DNA of 64,000 nucleotides from an uncultured Buttiauxella sp. (lineage in GTDB: Bacteria > Pseudomonadota > Gammaproteobacteria > Enterobacterales > Enterobacteriaceae): contig CAMLJN010000021.1 of assembly GCA_946480445.1 (NCBI GenBank), forward strand, positions 1-64,000. The letters run 5' to 3'. Below are positions 25,481 through 35,607 of this stretch, in pieces. Under the pieces are notes generated by a model. The model searched no databases, was not told the DNA's origin, and saw only the letters and a program-made list of their open reading frames with translations. Both the position numbers and the translations under genes were made by a program. The number at the start of each line of letters is the position of its first letter. Positions within the stretch are counted from its first letter, which is position 1.

Positions 25481-26737
25481 ATGAAACAACCTTATCTGAG
25501 CCTGTGGCTCGGCGGGGTGCTGTTCGTCGGGGTCATTTCTGCCGTGAAGGCGGCAGAATTTAGCCTGCAACAGACTCTTAGTGCAGCCGAACAGTATTCA
25601 GCCGAGCTTTCGGCCAACCGTAATCAGAGCAACGCGCTCAATGCGATGGCGGATTCCGCCCGTGAACTGCCCGATCCGAAGCTGAAATTTGGTCTCGAGA
25701 ACGTGCCGGTGCAGGGCAACAACGGCCACCGCTTTAGCCGCGAAGGCATGACCATGCAGCGCATCGGCATCATGCAGGACTATGTCAGCCGTGAAAAACG
25801 CGACCGAAAAGCTGAAACCATCCTCGCCCAGTCCGCCAGCAGTAAAGCCAAAGCGGAGGTGATACGCGCAGCCTTACAACGCACCACCGCTCAGGCGTGG
25901 CTGGATTTAGCGCTGTCGACAAAGGCCCTTGCGTCCGCGCGTCAGCTGGTTGCGGAAACTGAACGCCAGACCGGCGTGCAAAAGGCAATGGTTGCCAGCG
26001 GCAGCTCACCTGCTTCCGGCGTGGTGGAGATTCGCATGGCGCTGCTGGGTATGAAGGATAAAGTCACGCTTGCCGAACGTGATGTCACGCTGGCGCAGAC
26101 CCGTTTGCTGAAGTTAACCGGCGAACAGGTCGATGCCGTAAGCGGCTCGCTGCCGCGCTATCAGCGTTTACCGGCCGACCCTGCTTTGCTGGAGCAGAGC
26201 GTCACGGAACATCCCGAAGTCATTGAGGCGGCACGCGAGGCAGATGTTGCCAAAGCCCGTTCCGCGCAGTCTGCGGTGGCGGCAAAACCGGACGTCGGCG
26301 TGGAAGTGTTTTATGCCCGGCGGGCTGAAGGGTATGACGATATGGCAGGCGTAATGTTTACCGTCGATCTGCCTATGTTTACCGCTCATCGCCAGGACAA
26401 AGACTATTCTGCTGACGTTTCCCGTTCGCTGGAAGCAAACGACCAGCTGGCGCTGGCTAAGCGTGAGCATGTGGCGCAGATAAGAAGCCTGGTGGCGGAA
26501 TATCAGGCGGCACAAACTCTCTGGCAACGCCAGCAGCAGGAGATTATGCCGTTACAGCGCCAGCGTCTTGCTCTGCTGAATGCGCAATACCGTGCCGGGC
26601 AGTCCAGCCTGGTTGAGTTGCTTGCTGCCCGCCGGACCCTGCTGGATACCGAACTGACAGCCATCAACGCCGAAAAAGCCATGGCCCAGGCCTGGGCTGC
26701 CATTCGCTATCTGACGCCGCAGGAAAATACGCTATGA
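25481..26737 (+). CDS. Outer-membrane efflux protein of the copper/silver pump (TolC family)
   Basis: 418 residues with a signal peptide ending VKAAE and two OEP repeats rich in coiled-coil Ala/Gln/Glu/Leu (for example SLQQTLSAAEQYSAELSANR and AQYRAGQSSLVELLAARRTL). It forms the outer-membrane channel of the tripartite exporter. Unlike E. coli CusC it has no lipobox cysteine and is shorter, so it is closer in form to CzcC/SilC-like relatives; I leave the symbol empty. Its TGA overlaps the next ATG (ATGA). Confidence 0.88.
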   Translation: MKQPYLSLWLGGVLFVGVISAVKAAEFSLQQTLSAAEQYSAELSANRNQSNALNAMADSARELPDPKLKFGLENVPVQGNNGHRFSREGMTMQRIGIMQDYVSREKRDRKAETILAQSASSKAKAEVIRAALQRTTAQAWLDLALSTKALASARQLVAETERQTGVQKAMVASGSSPASGVVEIRMALLGMKDKVTLAERDVTLAQTRLLKLTGEQVDAVSGSLPRYQRLPADPALLEQSVTEHPEVIEAAREADVAKARSAQSAVAAKPDVGVEVFYARRAEGYDDMAGVMFTVDLPMFTAHRQDKDYSADVSRSLEANDQLALAKREHVAQIRSLVAEYQAAQTLWQRQQQEIMPLQRQRLALLNAQYRAGQSSLVELLAARRTLLDTELTAINAEKAMAQAWAAIRYLTPQENTL

Positions 26738-28188
26738 AAACTTCTCTCCAACTTTCCCTGCTGGCCGCGACGGTAGCCGTTGCGGCCGCTGCCGGTTATT
26801 ACGCAGGAAAGCACGGCCATGCTGTTCCGGCCAGCGCGCAAGCTTCTGAGCGCAAGGTGCTTTACTGGTACGATCCCATGATGCCGGGGCAGCGGTTCGA
26901 CAAGCCCGGTAAATCGCCGTTTATGGACATGGATTTGGTGCCTCGCTATGCCGATGAGGCTACCGAGACAGGCGGCGTCACCGTTAGCGCCCGCCAGCAG
27001 CAGAACCTGGGGATCAAAACCGCAGGCGTCGAGCGTAAAACGCTGAGCTATCAGTTTGACGCCTTCGCTACGGTGACCACGGACGAGCGCAGCGTGCAAA
27101 TCATTCCCGCCAGCGCAAACGGCGTGGTGGAACAGTTGTATGTGAAAGCGCCGCAGCAGTTTGTCAAAAAAGGCGAAGCGCTGGCCAGGCTCTGGATACC
27201 CGAGTGGACGGCGGCCCAGCAGGAATATCTGGCGGTACGCAAGCTGGGAGACCCCGCGCTGAGCGCCAGCGCCCGGGAGCGGTTGCAACTCCAGTTTATG
27301 CCCGCAGAGGTGATTCGCCAGGTAGAACGCAGCGGCAAGCCGCAGACGCGTATTACGGTGCGCGCAAAGCAGGCAGGCTATATCAATAAACTTGATACGC
27401 GCGAAGGTGCCCAGGTGGCGGCAACCGCGCCGCTGTTTGAAATCGCCAGCCTCGAGTCCGTCTGGGTAGTCATCGACTATCCGCAGGCCCAGGCCCAGGC
27501 GCTGGCGGCAGGCAGCGAAATCATTGCCCGCGCTGACAGCTGGCCTGGCGAGACGTTTCGTGGGCGCGTAAGCGAGCTGCTGCCCAATATGGAAACCACC
27601 ACGCGCACGCTAAGAGCGCGCATTGTGCTGGACAATCCCGATGCGAAGCTGAAGCCGGGTATGTATCTCAATGTGACGCTGGCGAATGTGCAGCCGCGCC
27701 CTGCGGTGCTGGCCATTCCGGAAGAGGCGCTAATCGAAACCGGCAGCGAGAGTCGCGTCCTGGTGGCTACCGGTGAAGGTCACTTTACGCCGGTCAATGT
27801 CATTGCGGGACGGGCGGAGAATGGCTGGGTCGAAATTAAGCAGGGGCTGAAGGAGGGGGACAAGGTTGTCACCTCAGGCCAGTTCCTGATTGATTCCGAG
27901 GCCAGTCTGCGCAGCGCTTTACCGCAGGATAATCCGGCGACGATGCAGAAGATGGAATATCAGGGTGAAGGCGTGGTGGATGCGCTCAGTGAGGATGCCG
28001 TGACGCTGACCCATCAACCGATTCCAGCCCTGAATTGGGGAGCGATGACGATGGACTTCTCCCTGCCATCTCCCGCCGACGCTCAGAGGGTGAAAGTGGG
28101 CGACAGGGTGATGTTTAGCTTCACGATGGATGAGCAAGAAGGCGCGGTTATTACCCACCTGATGCCGATGACGGGGGAGATGAAATGA
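26734..28188 (+). CDS. cusB: Periplasmic adaptor CusB with a C-terminal CusF domain
   Basis: 484 residues. After an N-terminal membrane anchor ([19 protein letters not shown]) comes a heavy-metal-binding motif region ([20 protein letters not shown], then [11 protein letters not shown]), the lipoyl/barrel-sandwich and beta-barrel domains of RND adaptors, and finally a second CusF domain with [16 protein letters not shown] at about residues 428-443. E. coli CusB lacks this last domain (407 residues). It links CusA to the outer-membrane channel and passes Cu(I)/Ag(I) on. The end overlaps the cusA start by 4 bp. Confidence 0.92.
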   Translation: MKTSLQLSLLAATVAVAAAAGYYAGKHGHAVPASAQASERKVLYWYDPMMPGQRFDKPGKSPFMDMDLVPRYADEATETGGVTVSARQQQNLGIKTAGVERKTLSYQFDAFATVTTDERSVQIIPASANGVVEQLYVKAPQQFVKKGEALARLWIPEWTAAQQEYLAVRKLGDPALSASARERLQLQFMPAEVIRQVERSGKPQTRITVRAKQAGYINKLDTREGAQVAATAPLFEIASLESVWVVIDYPQAQAQALAAGSEIIARADSWPGETFRGRVSELLPNMETTTRTLRARIVLDNPDAKLKPGMYLNVTLANVQPRPAVLAIPEEALIETGSESRVLVATGEGHFTPVNVIAGRAENGWVEIKQGLKEGDKVVTSGQFLIDSEASLRSALPQDNPATMQKMEYQGEGVVDALSEDAVTLTHQPIPALNWGAMTMDFSLPSPADAQRVKVGDRVMFSFTMDEQEGAVITHLMPMTGEMK

Positions 28189-31100
28189 TTGCCGCCGTGA
28201 TTCGCTGGTCGCTTAAAAATCGGCTGTTAGTGCTGCTTGCCGCCTTAGGTATGGCTGCGTGGGGACTGTGGTCCTTGCAGCGTGCGCCTCTCGATGCGCT
28301 GCCCGATCTCTCTGACGTGCAGGTTATTGTCCGGGTAAGCTATCCGGGCAAAGCGCCGCAGGTCGTTGAGGATCAGGTGACCTACCCGCTGACCACCACC
28401 ATGCTTTCGGTGCCGGGCGCTAAAACGGTGCGCGGATTTTCGATGTTTGGCGATTCCTACGTTTACATCCTGTTTGACGATGGCACCGATCCTTACTGGG
28501 CGCGTTCGAGGGTGCTGGAGTATTTAAGCCAGGTGCAGTCGCAGCTGCCTGCCGAGGCGAAAGCCTCTCTGGGGCCGGATGCGACTGGCGTGGGCTGGGT
28601 TTACGAATATGCGCTGGTGGACAGAACCGGCAGGCATAGCCTGGCCGATCTGCGGGCCTTACAGGACTGGACGCTGAAGTTTGAGCTGAAAACCGTGCCG
28701 AATGTATCAGAAGTGGCGAGCGTCGGCGGGATGGTTCGCCAGTATCAGATTGTGCTCCAGCCTGAGCGCATGCGGGCTTTGAACATTACTCACGAACAGG
28801 TGATTAGCGCCGTACAAAGCGCAAACCAGGAAGGCGGCGGCTCGGTTGTCGAAATGGGTGAAGCCGAATATATGGTGCGTACGGCGGGCTATCTGAAAAA
28901 ACTGGAGGATTTTAAGCAGGTCGTTATCACCACGCGCGAAGGCGTACCCGTTTTACTGTCGGACGTTGCAACCTTGCGTCTGGGACCGGAAATCCGCCGG
29001 GGCGTGGCGGAGCTAAATGGAGAAGGCGAGGTGGCAGGCGGCATCATTGTGATGCGCTACGGCAAAAACGCGCTTGAAACCATTAACGCGGTTAAAACGA
29101 AACTCGGGCTGCTGCAAAAGAGTCTGCCTGCGGGCGTGGAAATTGTGCCGGTCTACGATCGTTCACACCTGATTGAAAACGCGATTGAAACGCTCTCTCA
29201 CAAGCTGCTGGAAGAGTTTATTGTCGTCGCGCTGATCTGCACGCTGTTTTTGTTCCACTTCCGCTCGGCGCTGGTGGCGATTATTACGTTACCGCTTGGC
29301 ATTCTCGGCGCGTTTATCGTCATGCATTACCAGGGGGTGAATGCCAACATCATGTCGCTGGGGGGCATTGCGATTGCGATTGGCGCGATGGTCGACGCGG
29401 CGATAGTCATGATCGAGAATATGCATAAAGTGCTGGAACAGTGGCGGCACGATCACCCTGACAGGCAGCCGGACAGCAAGGATTACTGGCGGATTGCCGA
29501 GCAGGCGGCGGTAGAAGTCGGCCCGGCGCTCTTCTGTAGCCTGCTGATCATCACGTTGTCGTTTATTCCGGTCTTTTCGCTTCAGGCGCAGGAAGGGCGT
29601 ATGTTCTCGCCGCTGGCGTTCACCAAAACTTACGCCATGGCGGTGGCCGCGGGGCTTGGCATTACGCTGGTGCCCGTGCTGATGGGCTATTTTATTCGCG
29701 GGAAGATCCCGGATGAAAAGGCTAATCCTGTTAACCGCTGGCTGATTGCCCTCTACGAGCCGCTGCTGGATAAAGTACTGGCACGCCCGAAAAGCACGCT
29801 GGTCGCGGCGGGCGCCCTGCTCATCGCCACGTTATGGCCGCTAAGCCATCTGGGAAGCGAGTTTATGCCGCCGCTGGACGAAGGCGACCTGCTTTATATG
29901 CCCTCGACGCTGCCGGGGATTTCGGCCCGCGAGGCAGGGCGTCTACTGCAACAAACCGACCGCCTGATCAAAACCGTGCCAGAAGTGGAAAGCGTCTTCG
30001 GAAAAGCCGGCCGCGCGGAGACCGCGACGGACCCGGCCCCGCTGACAATGCTGGAGACGACCATTCGCTTTAAACCCCGCGATCGGTGGCGTGCAGGCAT
30101 GACTATGGACAAACTGGTGAGCGAGCTGGATAACGTGGTGAAGGTGCCAGGGATCGCCAACGTGTGGGTGCCACCGATCCGCAACCGTCTGGATATGCTG
30201 GCGACAGGGATTAAAAGCCCCGTGGGGATCAAAGTTAACGGCAGCAATATCGCGGCGATAGAGCAGGTTGCAGAGCAAATCGAGCGTGCGGTGAAGCAGG
30301 TGCCGGGCGTGACCTCCGCGCTGGCCGAACGGCTGGGAGGCGGGCGATATATTGATATTAATATCGACCGCCGCAAGGCTGCCAGATACGGCGTGTCGGT
30401 GAAAGAGCTGCAATCATTAGTGGCGACCGCCATCGGCGGGCAAAACATCGGCGAAACCATCGAAGGACGAGAGCGTTATCCCATCAATGTGCGCTACCCG
30501 CGTGAGGTGCGCGATAACGTACAAAAGCTCAAGGCCATGCCTGTTGTAACGGCGAACGGTAGCCAGATCGCGCTGTCCGAGCTGGCCGACATTTCGGTAA
30601 CTGACGGCCCGCCGATGCTGAAAAGCGAGAACGCCCGTCTGTCTAACTGGATCTATGTTGATCTGCGCGGGCGCGATCTCAAATCAGCCGTGGAAGAGAT
30701 GCAGAAGGTTGTCGCGGAACAGGTCAAGCTCCCGGAAGGCGTGTCGCTCTCCTGGTCGGGACAATTCGAATATCTGGAACGTGCGGCAGCGAAATTAAAA
30801 ATAGTCCTGCCCTTTACGCTGGCGATCATTTTTATTTTGCTTTATGTGACATTCTCACGCGTCAGCGATGCGTTATTAATTATGGGGACTTTACCCTTCT
30901 CTTTAATAGGAGGCGTCTGGCTGCTTTATTTCTTAGGATATAACTTATCCGTTGCTGGAGCCGTTGGCTTTATTGCTTTAGCTGGCGTAGCCGCAGAATT
31001 CGGCGTCATTATGGTGCTTTATTTAAACCACGCGCTTGCAAAGCATAAGTTAGCCGATCCGGAAGGGGGGACGGCGATGCTGATGCGGGCGATCCATGAG

Positions 31101-31304
31101 GGCGCAGTGCTGCGCGTGCGGCCAAAAGTGATGACGGTTGCGACGATTATGGCTGGTCTGCTGCCGATCATGTGGGGGGATGGAACGGGATCGGAAGTAA
31201 TGCGACGTATTGCGGCACCGATGATCGGCGGGATGGTTACAGCGCCCCTGCTGTCCATGCTGGTTATTCCCGCACTATTTGTATTGTTAAAAAAGCATAA
31301 TTAA
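28185..31304 (+). CDS. cusA: Copper/silver RND efflux pump CusA
   Basis: 1039 residues, a full HME-RND pump of 12 membrane helices. The three methionines that bind Cu(I)/Ag(I) in E. coli CusA (573, 623, 672) are all present, one residue earlier: Met572 in [10 protein letters not shown], Met622 in PLTMLETTI and Met671 in NRLDMLATG. This argues for monovalent Cu/Ag rather than Zn/Co. [18 protein letters not shown] contains the proton-relay helix 4 acid. From about 30,780 to 31,060 the codons shift to TTA/ATA-rich use unlike the rest of the gene. Confidence 0.94.
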   Translation: MIAAVIRWSLKNRLLVLLAALGMAAWGLWSLQRAPLDALPDLSDVQVIVRVSYPGKAPQVVEDQVTYPLTTTMLSVPGAKTVRGFSMFGDSYVYILFDDGTDPYWARSRVLEYLSQVQSQLPAEAKASLGPDATGVGWVYEYALVDRTGRHSLADLRALQDWTLKFELKTVPNVSEVASVGGMVRQYQIVLQPERMRALNITHEQVISAVQSANQEGGGSVVEMGEAEYMVRTAGYLKKLEDFKQVVITTREGVPVLLSDVATLRLGPEIRRGVAELNGEGEVAGGIIVMRYGKNALETINAVKTKLGLLQKSLPAGVEIVPVYDRSHLIENAIETLSHKLLEEFIVVALICTLFLFHFRSALVAIITLPLGILGAFIVMHYQGVNANIMSLGGIAIAIGAMVDAAIVMIENMHKVLEQWRHDHPDRQPDSKDYWRIAEQAAVEVGPALFCSLLIITLSFIPVFSLQAQEGRMFSPLAFTKTYAMAVAAGLGITLVPVLMGYFIRGKIPDEKANPVNRWLIALYEPLLDKVLARPKSTLVAAGALLIATLWPLSHLGSEFMPPLDEGDLLYMPSTLPGISAREAGRLLQQTDRLIKTVPEVESVFGKAGRAETATDPAPLTMLETTIRFKPRDRWRAGMTMDKLVSELDNVVKVPGIANVWVPPIRNRLDMLATGIKSPVGIKVNGSNIAAIEQVAEQIERAVKQVPGVTSALAERLGGGRYIDINIDRRKAARYGVSVKELQSLVATAIGGQNIGETIEGRERYPINVRYPREVRDNVQKLKAMPVVTANGSQIALSELADISVTDGPPMLKSENARLSNWIYVDLRGRDLKSAVEEMQKVVAEQVKLPEGVSLSWSGQFEYLERAAAKLKIVLPFTLAIIFILLYVTFSRVSDALLIMGTLPFSLIGGVWLLYFLGYNLSVAGAVGFIALAGVAAEFGVIMVLYLNHALAKHKLADPEGGTAMLMRAIHEGAVLRVRPKVMTVATIMAGLLPIMWGDGTGSEVMRRIAAPMIGGMVTAPLLSMLVIPALFVLLKKHN

Positions 31305-31316
31305 GCCCTGGCCTGT

Positions 31317-31343
31317 CCCCTGGAATACGGATATTTCCAGGGG
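31317..31343 (+). terminator. Stem-loop after cusA
   Basis: CCCCTGGAA (31317-31325) pairs perfectly with TTCCAGGGG (31335-31343), 9-nt loop. The tail is ATTATCT rather than a T-run. Confidence 0.6.
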
Positions 31344-31502
31344 ATTATCTCGCCGGGCGTTACACGGCAACAAAAAATAACAATTTTTTTAATTATTTAA
31401 GCAAATTCAACTCCGATCCCGGCATTAATCTGAGTTTGATTTATGAAGTATTAAGATAAAATTCGCTAAGATCGATGGAGATTTTTAACGCGGTAAAACA
31501 GT

Positions 31503-32075
31503 GTGAAGCTAACAATTAAGACTTATCTTGGTTTTATTTTCCTTTTGACTACTTTTGTGGTGCCTGGTGCACAGGCAGCCGAGCAGGGATTCTTCAGTAA
31601 AAACTGGGACATCCTTTCCAGTAAGGTTTCGCAAACCTGGAGCGAACCAGAACATTACGATCTCTATGTTCCGGCGATTACCTGGCATGCGCGTTTTGCC
31701 TACGATAAAGAGAAAACGGACCGGTATAACGAGCGCCCCTGGGGGGCGGGATTCGGCCAGTCCCGCTGGGATGAAAAAGGGAACTGGCACGGTATTTACC
31801 TGATGGCCTTTAAGGACTCTTTTAATAAGTGGGAACCTATCGGCGGCTATGGCTGGGAGAAAACCTGGCGCCCTTTAGCGGATGACAATTTCCACCTCGG
31901 CCTGGGTTACACCGTCGGTGCAACCGCGCGCGATAACTGGAAGTATATCCCCATACCGGTGATATTACCTTTAGCCTCGGTCGGGTATGGCCCAGCCACT
32001 TTCCAGATGACCTATATTCCCGGCACTTATAACAACGGGAATGTTTACTTCGCCTGGATGCGATTCCAGTTCTAA
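31503..32075 (+). CDS. pagP: Lipid A palmitoyltransferase PagP
   Basis: 190 residues from GTG 31503. A signal peptide ([15 protein letters not shown]) precedes the mature 8-strand outer-membrane barrel; [27 protein letters not shown] carries the periplasm-facing amphipathic helix and the conserved catalytic His of PagP, and the protein ends in aromatic FAWMRFQF. PagP moves palmitate from phospholipid to lipid A and is PhoPQ-controlled in enterobacteria; I see no clear PhoP box. The ribosome binding site is weak. Confidence 0.95.
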   Translation: MKLTIKTYLGFIFLLTTFVVPGAQAAEQGFFSKNWDILSSKVSQTWSEPEHYDLYVPAITWHARFAYDKEKTDRYNERPWGAGFGQSRWDEKGNWHGIYLMAFKDSFNKWEPIGGYGWEKTWRPLADDNFHLGLGYTVGATARDNWKYIPIPVILPLASVGYGPATFQMTYIPGTYNNGNVYFAWMRFQF

Positions 32076-32270
32076 AGGGGGGCGGGTGACAGCGCAGACC
32101 GCATCTATTTTTTATACCCTATAAAAAACAAGGGTTAATGGATGATTGGTAAAAAAATTAGCGACTTTTGTCACTTTTTCTCATTTGGGTACTGGACAAA
32201 ACGCACCACAATTGATGTACTGATACTCGACACAGCATTTGTGTCTATTTTTCATGTAAAGGTAATTTTG

Positions 32271-32480
32271 ATGTCTAAGATTAAAGGTAACGTTAAGTGG
32301 TTTAATGAGTCCAAAGGCTTTGGTTTCATTACTCCGGAAGATGGCAGCAAAGATGTGTTCGTACACTTCTCTGCAATCCAGAGCAATGGTTTCAAAACCC
32401 TGGCTGAAGGCCAGCGCGTTGAGTTTGAAATCACTAACGGTGCCAAAGGCCCTTCTGCTGCAAACGTAATGGCTATCTAA
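32271..32480 (+). CDS. cspE: Cold-shock-like RNA chaperone CspE
   Basis: 69 residues. The RNA-binding motifs RNP1 (KGFGFI) and RNP2 (VFVHF) are intact, and the whole protein ([16 protein letters not shown] to AANVMAI) is the CspE form. It is an OB-fold protein that melts RNA structure and antitermination hairpins. ATG 32271 follows AAAGGTAATTTTG. A longer in-frame opening from 32142 is only leader sequence. Its order, pagP-cspE-crcB, is that of E. coli. Confidence 0.96.
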   Translation: MSKIKGNVKWFNESKGFGFITPEDGSKDVFVHFSAIQSNGFKTLAEGQRVEFEITNGAKGPSAANVMAI

Positions 32481-32501
32481 GCTGCTACCCGCAGAATATA
32501 A

Positions 32502-32527
32502 AAACCCGCCAAGGCGGGTTTTTTTTC
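32502..32527 (+). terminator. Rho-independent terminator of cspE
   Basis: AACCCGCC-AA-GGCGGGTT followed by TTTTTTC, 22 bp after the cspE stop. Confidence 0.92.
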
Positions 32528-32535
32528 GTCAGGCG

Positions 32536-32628
32536 TCAGCCCAGCAGATAGACCTTTAAAAAATCCATCACAATCAATGCGCTCAGTACGACCGCGCCCC
32601 AACCCAGCATCTTCTCTTTTATCGCCAT
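32536..32628 (-). CDS. Unrecognised 30-residue membrane protein
   Basis: ATG 32628 stands 6 nt after AAGGGGGC, a strong ribosome binding site, and the frame closes at TGA 32536. The product, MAIKEKMLGWGAVVLSALIV and ten further residues ending KVYLLG, has a charged N terminus and one membrane helix. This fits the class of single-helix small proteins of enterobacterial inner membranes. I do not know its name or job. It converges on cspE, whose terminator lies just beyond its stop, and is downstream of crcB on the same strand (71 bp). Confidence 0.65.
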   Translation of the reverse strand: MAIKEKMLGWGAVVLSALIVMDFLKVYLLG

Positions 32629-32699
32629 GTCGCCCCCTTCTGTTTATTACTGAGGGATACTGGCAGACAATTATTAAGCCAACATTAATACCGCAGGAT

Positions 32700-33083
32700 T
32701 CAGTGGCTGGCCGCCACAGAAACCAGCCAGAATGCGAGCGCGGTCATCATAAACGAGCCTGACAGGTTAAGCAGAACGTTGACGGCAGCCCAGGCGAAGC
32801 GCCCTTCCTGAAGTAACAACACCACCTCCGCCGAAAAAGTGGAAAAGGTTGTTAATCCGCCGCAGAAGCCGGTGGTGATAAGCAGTTTCCAGAGCGGATC
32901 AAGGTGAGTGAGACGGCTGAAGAGGGCCAGTCCCATCCCGATGATAAACGCGCCGACAAGGTTTGCCGTCAGCGTGCCAACAGGAATGGCACCGTGAAGG
33001 GGGTTAAGCTTCATACTCAGGAACCAGCGCGCCACGCTCCCCGTCCCGCCACCGATAAATACGGCTAAAAGTATCTGTAACAC
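32700..33083 (-). CDS. crcB: Fluoride channel Fluc/CrcB
   Basis: 127 residues with four membrane helices. Family signatures: [10 protein letters not shown] near the N terminus, [14 protein letters not shown] with the conserved Asn, and [13 protein letters not shown], which carries the fluoride-lining Phe box and the Na+-binding backbone. CrcB dimers export F- and protect against fluoride. No fluoride riboswitch is seen upstream. Confidence 0.95.
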   Translation of the reverse strand: MLQILLAVFIGGGTGSVARWFLSMKLNPLHGAIPVGTLTANLVGAFIIGMGLALFSRLTHLDPLWKLLITTGFCGGLTTFSTFSAEVVLLLQEGRFAWAAVNVLLNLSGSFMMTALAFWLVSVAASH

Positions 33084-33186
33084 GACATCTTCCTGCTGTG
33101 TATTTTCAAGAGTAGGAGTGTAGCGCCCACACGAATTGTTTTACACCCGGTATACTGAAATTAATCACCAGCGGCGAGGGGCGGAA

Positions 33187-33975
33187 ATGAAAGTTGCGGT
33201 AGGGCAGTTCGCAGTAGGGCCAGTCTGGCAGGAGAATGCTGTCACCTGCGTAAGCCTGATGGCGCAGGCTGCCGGGCAGGGAGCCAAGCTGCTGGTTTTG
33301 CCGGAGGCCGTACTTGCGCGGGACGATAACGATCCCGATATGTCAGTCAATTCTGCTCAGCAGGCTGACGGTGAATATCTGCGCAGGTTGCTCGAAGAGA
33401 GCCGGAAGAATCACTTAACCACGGTGTTAACCCTTCACGTTCGCACGACGGCAGGTCGGGCTGCTAATACCTTGCTGGCCCTGCGGGCAGGGGAAGTGAT
33501 TGCTCGCTACCAGAAAATCCATCTGTATGATGCTTTTAACATGCAGGAGTCTCGCCGGGTGGATGCGGGGCAGGCGCTGGCGCCCATCATTGACGTGGCG
33601 GGGATGAAAGTGGGACTGTTTACCTGCTACGATCTGCGCTTTCCGGAAATGGCGTTAAGCCTGGCCCTGGCCGGGGCTGACGTGCTTGTTCTGCCCGCAG
33701 CCTGGCTGCGTGGCCCACATAAAGAGGCGCACTGGTCGACATTATTGACCGCACGCGCCCTCGATACCACCTGTTATGTGGTAGCCTCTGGCGAGTGCGG
33801 CAATAAAAACATTGGCCAGAGTATGATTATCGACCCGCTTGGCGTCACTCTGGCAGGTGCTGCGCAAGCGCCCGCTCTGATTTTCGCGCAGCTTGAGCCG
33901 GAACGTGTTGCAGCCGTACGCGATATGTTACCCGTGCTGAAGAACCGGCGCTTTGCCGCTCCTCGCCTGGAGTGA
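33187..33975 (+). CDS. ybeM: Deaminated glutathione amidase (nitrilase family)
   Basis: 262 residues from ATG 33187 (GAGGGGCGG upstream). The nitrilase triad is present: Glu40 ([10 protein letters not shown]), Lys110 (YQKIHLYD) and Cys147 ([13 protein letters not shown]). YbeM/Nit1 proteins hydrolyse deaminated glutathione, a metabolite-repair task. The reading frame is intact, whereas the gene is broken in E. coli K-12. Cytosolic; stands alone before tatE. Confidence 0.93.
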   Translation: MKVAVGQFAVGPVWQENAVTCVSLMAQAAGQGAKLLVLPEAVLARDDNDPDMSVNSAQQADGEYLRRLLEESRKNHLTTVLTLHVRTTAGRAANTLLALRAGEVIARYQKIHLYDAFNMQESRRVDAGQALAPIIDVAGMKVGLFTCYDLRFPEMALSLALAGADVLVLPAAWLRGPHKEAHWSTLLTARALDTTCYVVASGECGNKNIGQSMIIDPLGVTLAGAAQAPALIFAQLEPERVAAVRDMLPVLKNRRFAAPRLE

Positions 33976-34104
33976 TGTTTTTTTAAGCAGGGCTTGATTC
34001 ACCTTGTTACAGATTGCTATTGTGTTGCGCGGCTAATTAACCCTTAATTAGCTCAGTTTATTATCCGCCGTCTCCACGGCAAGTTTGACTTAAGAAGGTT
34101 AGGT

Positions 34105-34308
34105 ATGGGTGAGATTAGCATTACCAAGCTGCTGGTTATTGGCGCACTGATTGTATTGTTATTTGGTACCAAGAAGTTGCGCACCTTAGGCGGCGATCTC
34201 GGCGCGGCTATCAAAGGCTTCAAGAAGGCGATGAATGACGACGAAAGCAGCGCTAAGCCAGCCTCCGGCACCGAAGCGCCTGCGGAACGTATTGTGCACA
34301 AAGACTGA
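34105..34308 (+). CDS. tatE: Sec-independent protein translocase subunit TatE
   Basis: 67 residues, the E. coli TatE length. [21 protein letters not shown] is the membrane helix, FGTKKLR the hinge, then the amphipathic helix [17 protein letters not shown] TatA paralogue that can join the twin-arginine translocon in the inner membrane. GAAGGTTAGGT precedes the ATG. Confidence 0.96.
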   Translation: MGEISITKLLVIGALIVLLFGTKKLRTLGGDLGAAIKGFKKAMNDDESSAKPASGTEAPAERIVHKD

Positions 34309-34336
34309 TTTCTGTGCAGCCCGCTGCAAAAGAGAT

Positions 34337-34370
34337 AAAAAAACCGGCTCAGAAAGGCCGGTTTTTTATT
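34337..34370. terminator. Bidirectional terminator between tatE and lipA
   Basis: AAAAACCGGC ... GCCGGTTTTTT with A-run on the left and T-run on the right serves both converging genes. Confidence 0.92.
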
Positions 34371-34405
34371 GTGGAGCGCTGAAGTGTAACTTTTTGTAAC
34401 CTAAG

Positions 34406-35371
34406 TTATTTCACTTCCATGCCTTTCGCCTGCAGGTCCGCGTGGTAAGAAGAACGGACAAACGGGCCGCAGGCCGCATGGGTAAAGCCCATGGCCAGCG
34501 CTTCAGCTTTCATCTCTTCAAACTCATCCGGGCTGACATAGCGCTGTACCGGCAGGTGGTGCCGACTTGGCTGCAGATACTGGCCAAGCGTCAGCATCGT
34601 CACGCCGTGACGACGTAAATCGCGCATCACGTCGATGATTTCTTCGTTGGTTTCACCCAGGCCGACCATCAGTCCCGATTTGGTCGGGATGTCCGGGTGG
34701 GCTTCTTTAAAGCGTTCCAGCAGCTTGAGCGACCAGTTATAGTCTGCGCCCGGACGAACTTTACGGTAAATACGCGGCACGTTTTCCAGGTTGTGGTTAA
34801 ACACATCCGGTGGCGTAGCGGTGAGAATCTCTAAGGCGCGATCCATGCGGCCACGGAAGTCCGGCACCAGCGTTTCGATTTTGATCGTCGGGTTTTTCTC
34901 GCGGATAGCTGAGATACAGTCGGCAAAGTGCTGTGCCCCACCGTCGCGCAAATCATCGCGGTCCACGGAGGTAATGACCACATAGCGCAGCGCCATATCG
35001 GCGATAGTCTGCGCAAGCTTAACGGGTTCGTTAGCATCCGGCGCAACAGGACGACCATGGGCAACATCACAGAACGGGCAACGACGAGTACAGATTGCAC
35101 CAAGGATCATAAAGGTCGCAGTACCGTGGTTAAAACACTCCGCCAGATTAGGGCAGGAGGCTTCTTCACAGACGGAATGCAGGCCGTTTTTACGCATCGC
35201 CGCTTTAATACCCTGAATACGGGTAGAGTCAGATGGAAGTTTGATCTTCATCCATTCAGGCTTTCTTAACAGCTCCTGGCGCTCTGTCACCACGTTTTTA
35301 ACCGGGATCAGAGCCATTTTATCGGCGTCGCGGTACTTAACGCCGCGTTCCATTACAATGGGTTTACTCAT
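34406..35371 (-). CDS. lipA: Lipoyl synthase
   Basis: 321 residues from ATG 35371, the E. coli length. A radical-SAM enzyme that inserts two sulfur atoms into octanoyl groups on lipoyl domains. The auxiliary cluster cysteines are in [12 protein letters not shown] (68, 73, 79), the radical-SAM cysteines in CTRRCPFC (94, 98, 101), and the C-terminal RSSYHAD serine is present. Cytosolic; works after LipB. Confidence 0.97.
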   Translation of the reverse strand: MSKPIVMERGVKYRDADKMALIPVKNVVTERQELLRKPEWMKIKLPSDSTRIQGIKAAMRKNGLHSVCEEASCPNLAECFNHGTATFMILGAICTRRCPFCDVAHGRPVAPDANEPVKLAQTIADMALRYVVITSVDRDDLRDGGAQHFADCISAIREKNPTIKIETLVPDFRGRMDRALEILTATPPDVFNHNLENVPRIYRKVRPGADYNWSLKLLERFKEAHPDIPTKSGLMVGLGETNEEIIDVMRDLRRHGVTMLTLGQYLQPSRHHLPVQRYVSPDEFEEMKAEALAMGFTHAACGPFVRSSYHADLQAKGMEVK

Positions 35372-35607
35372 ATGGTGCGTGTTCCAGTTGCGGATAACGA
35401 AGTCAGTCTGATTGAATTCAAGTAGTGTTTTATTTATCAACTATTTTTGAATTGCGCAGCGGAGTATATCACCAGTGGCGGGGGGAAATCAGCCGACACA
35501 CGCAGGAAATGGGGAAAGAATTGTAAATGAGTTGTTGTTTTGTGTGCTTTACAGGTTAACGAGCAACCTACAGGCCCCCCGGCAGCTGAACAAGAGGCCG
35601 CGGCGGG

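Noticed and set aside
31380-31460. PhoP box upstream of pagP
   Set aside because: AT-rich TTTAATTATTTAAG and similar strings do not give two GTTTA half-sites at 11-bp spacing.
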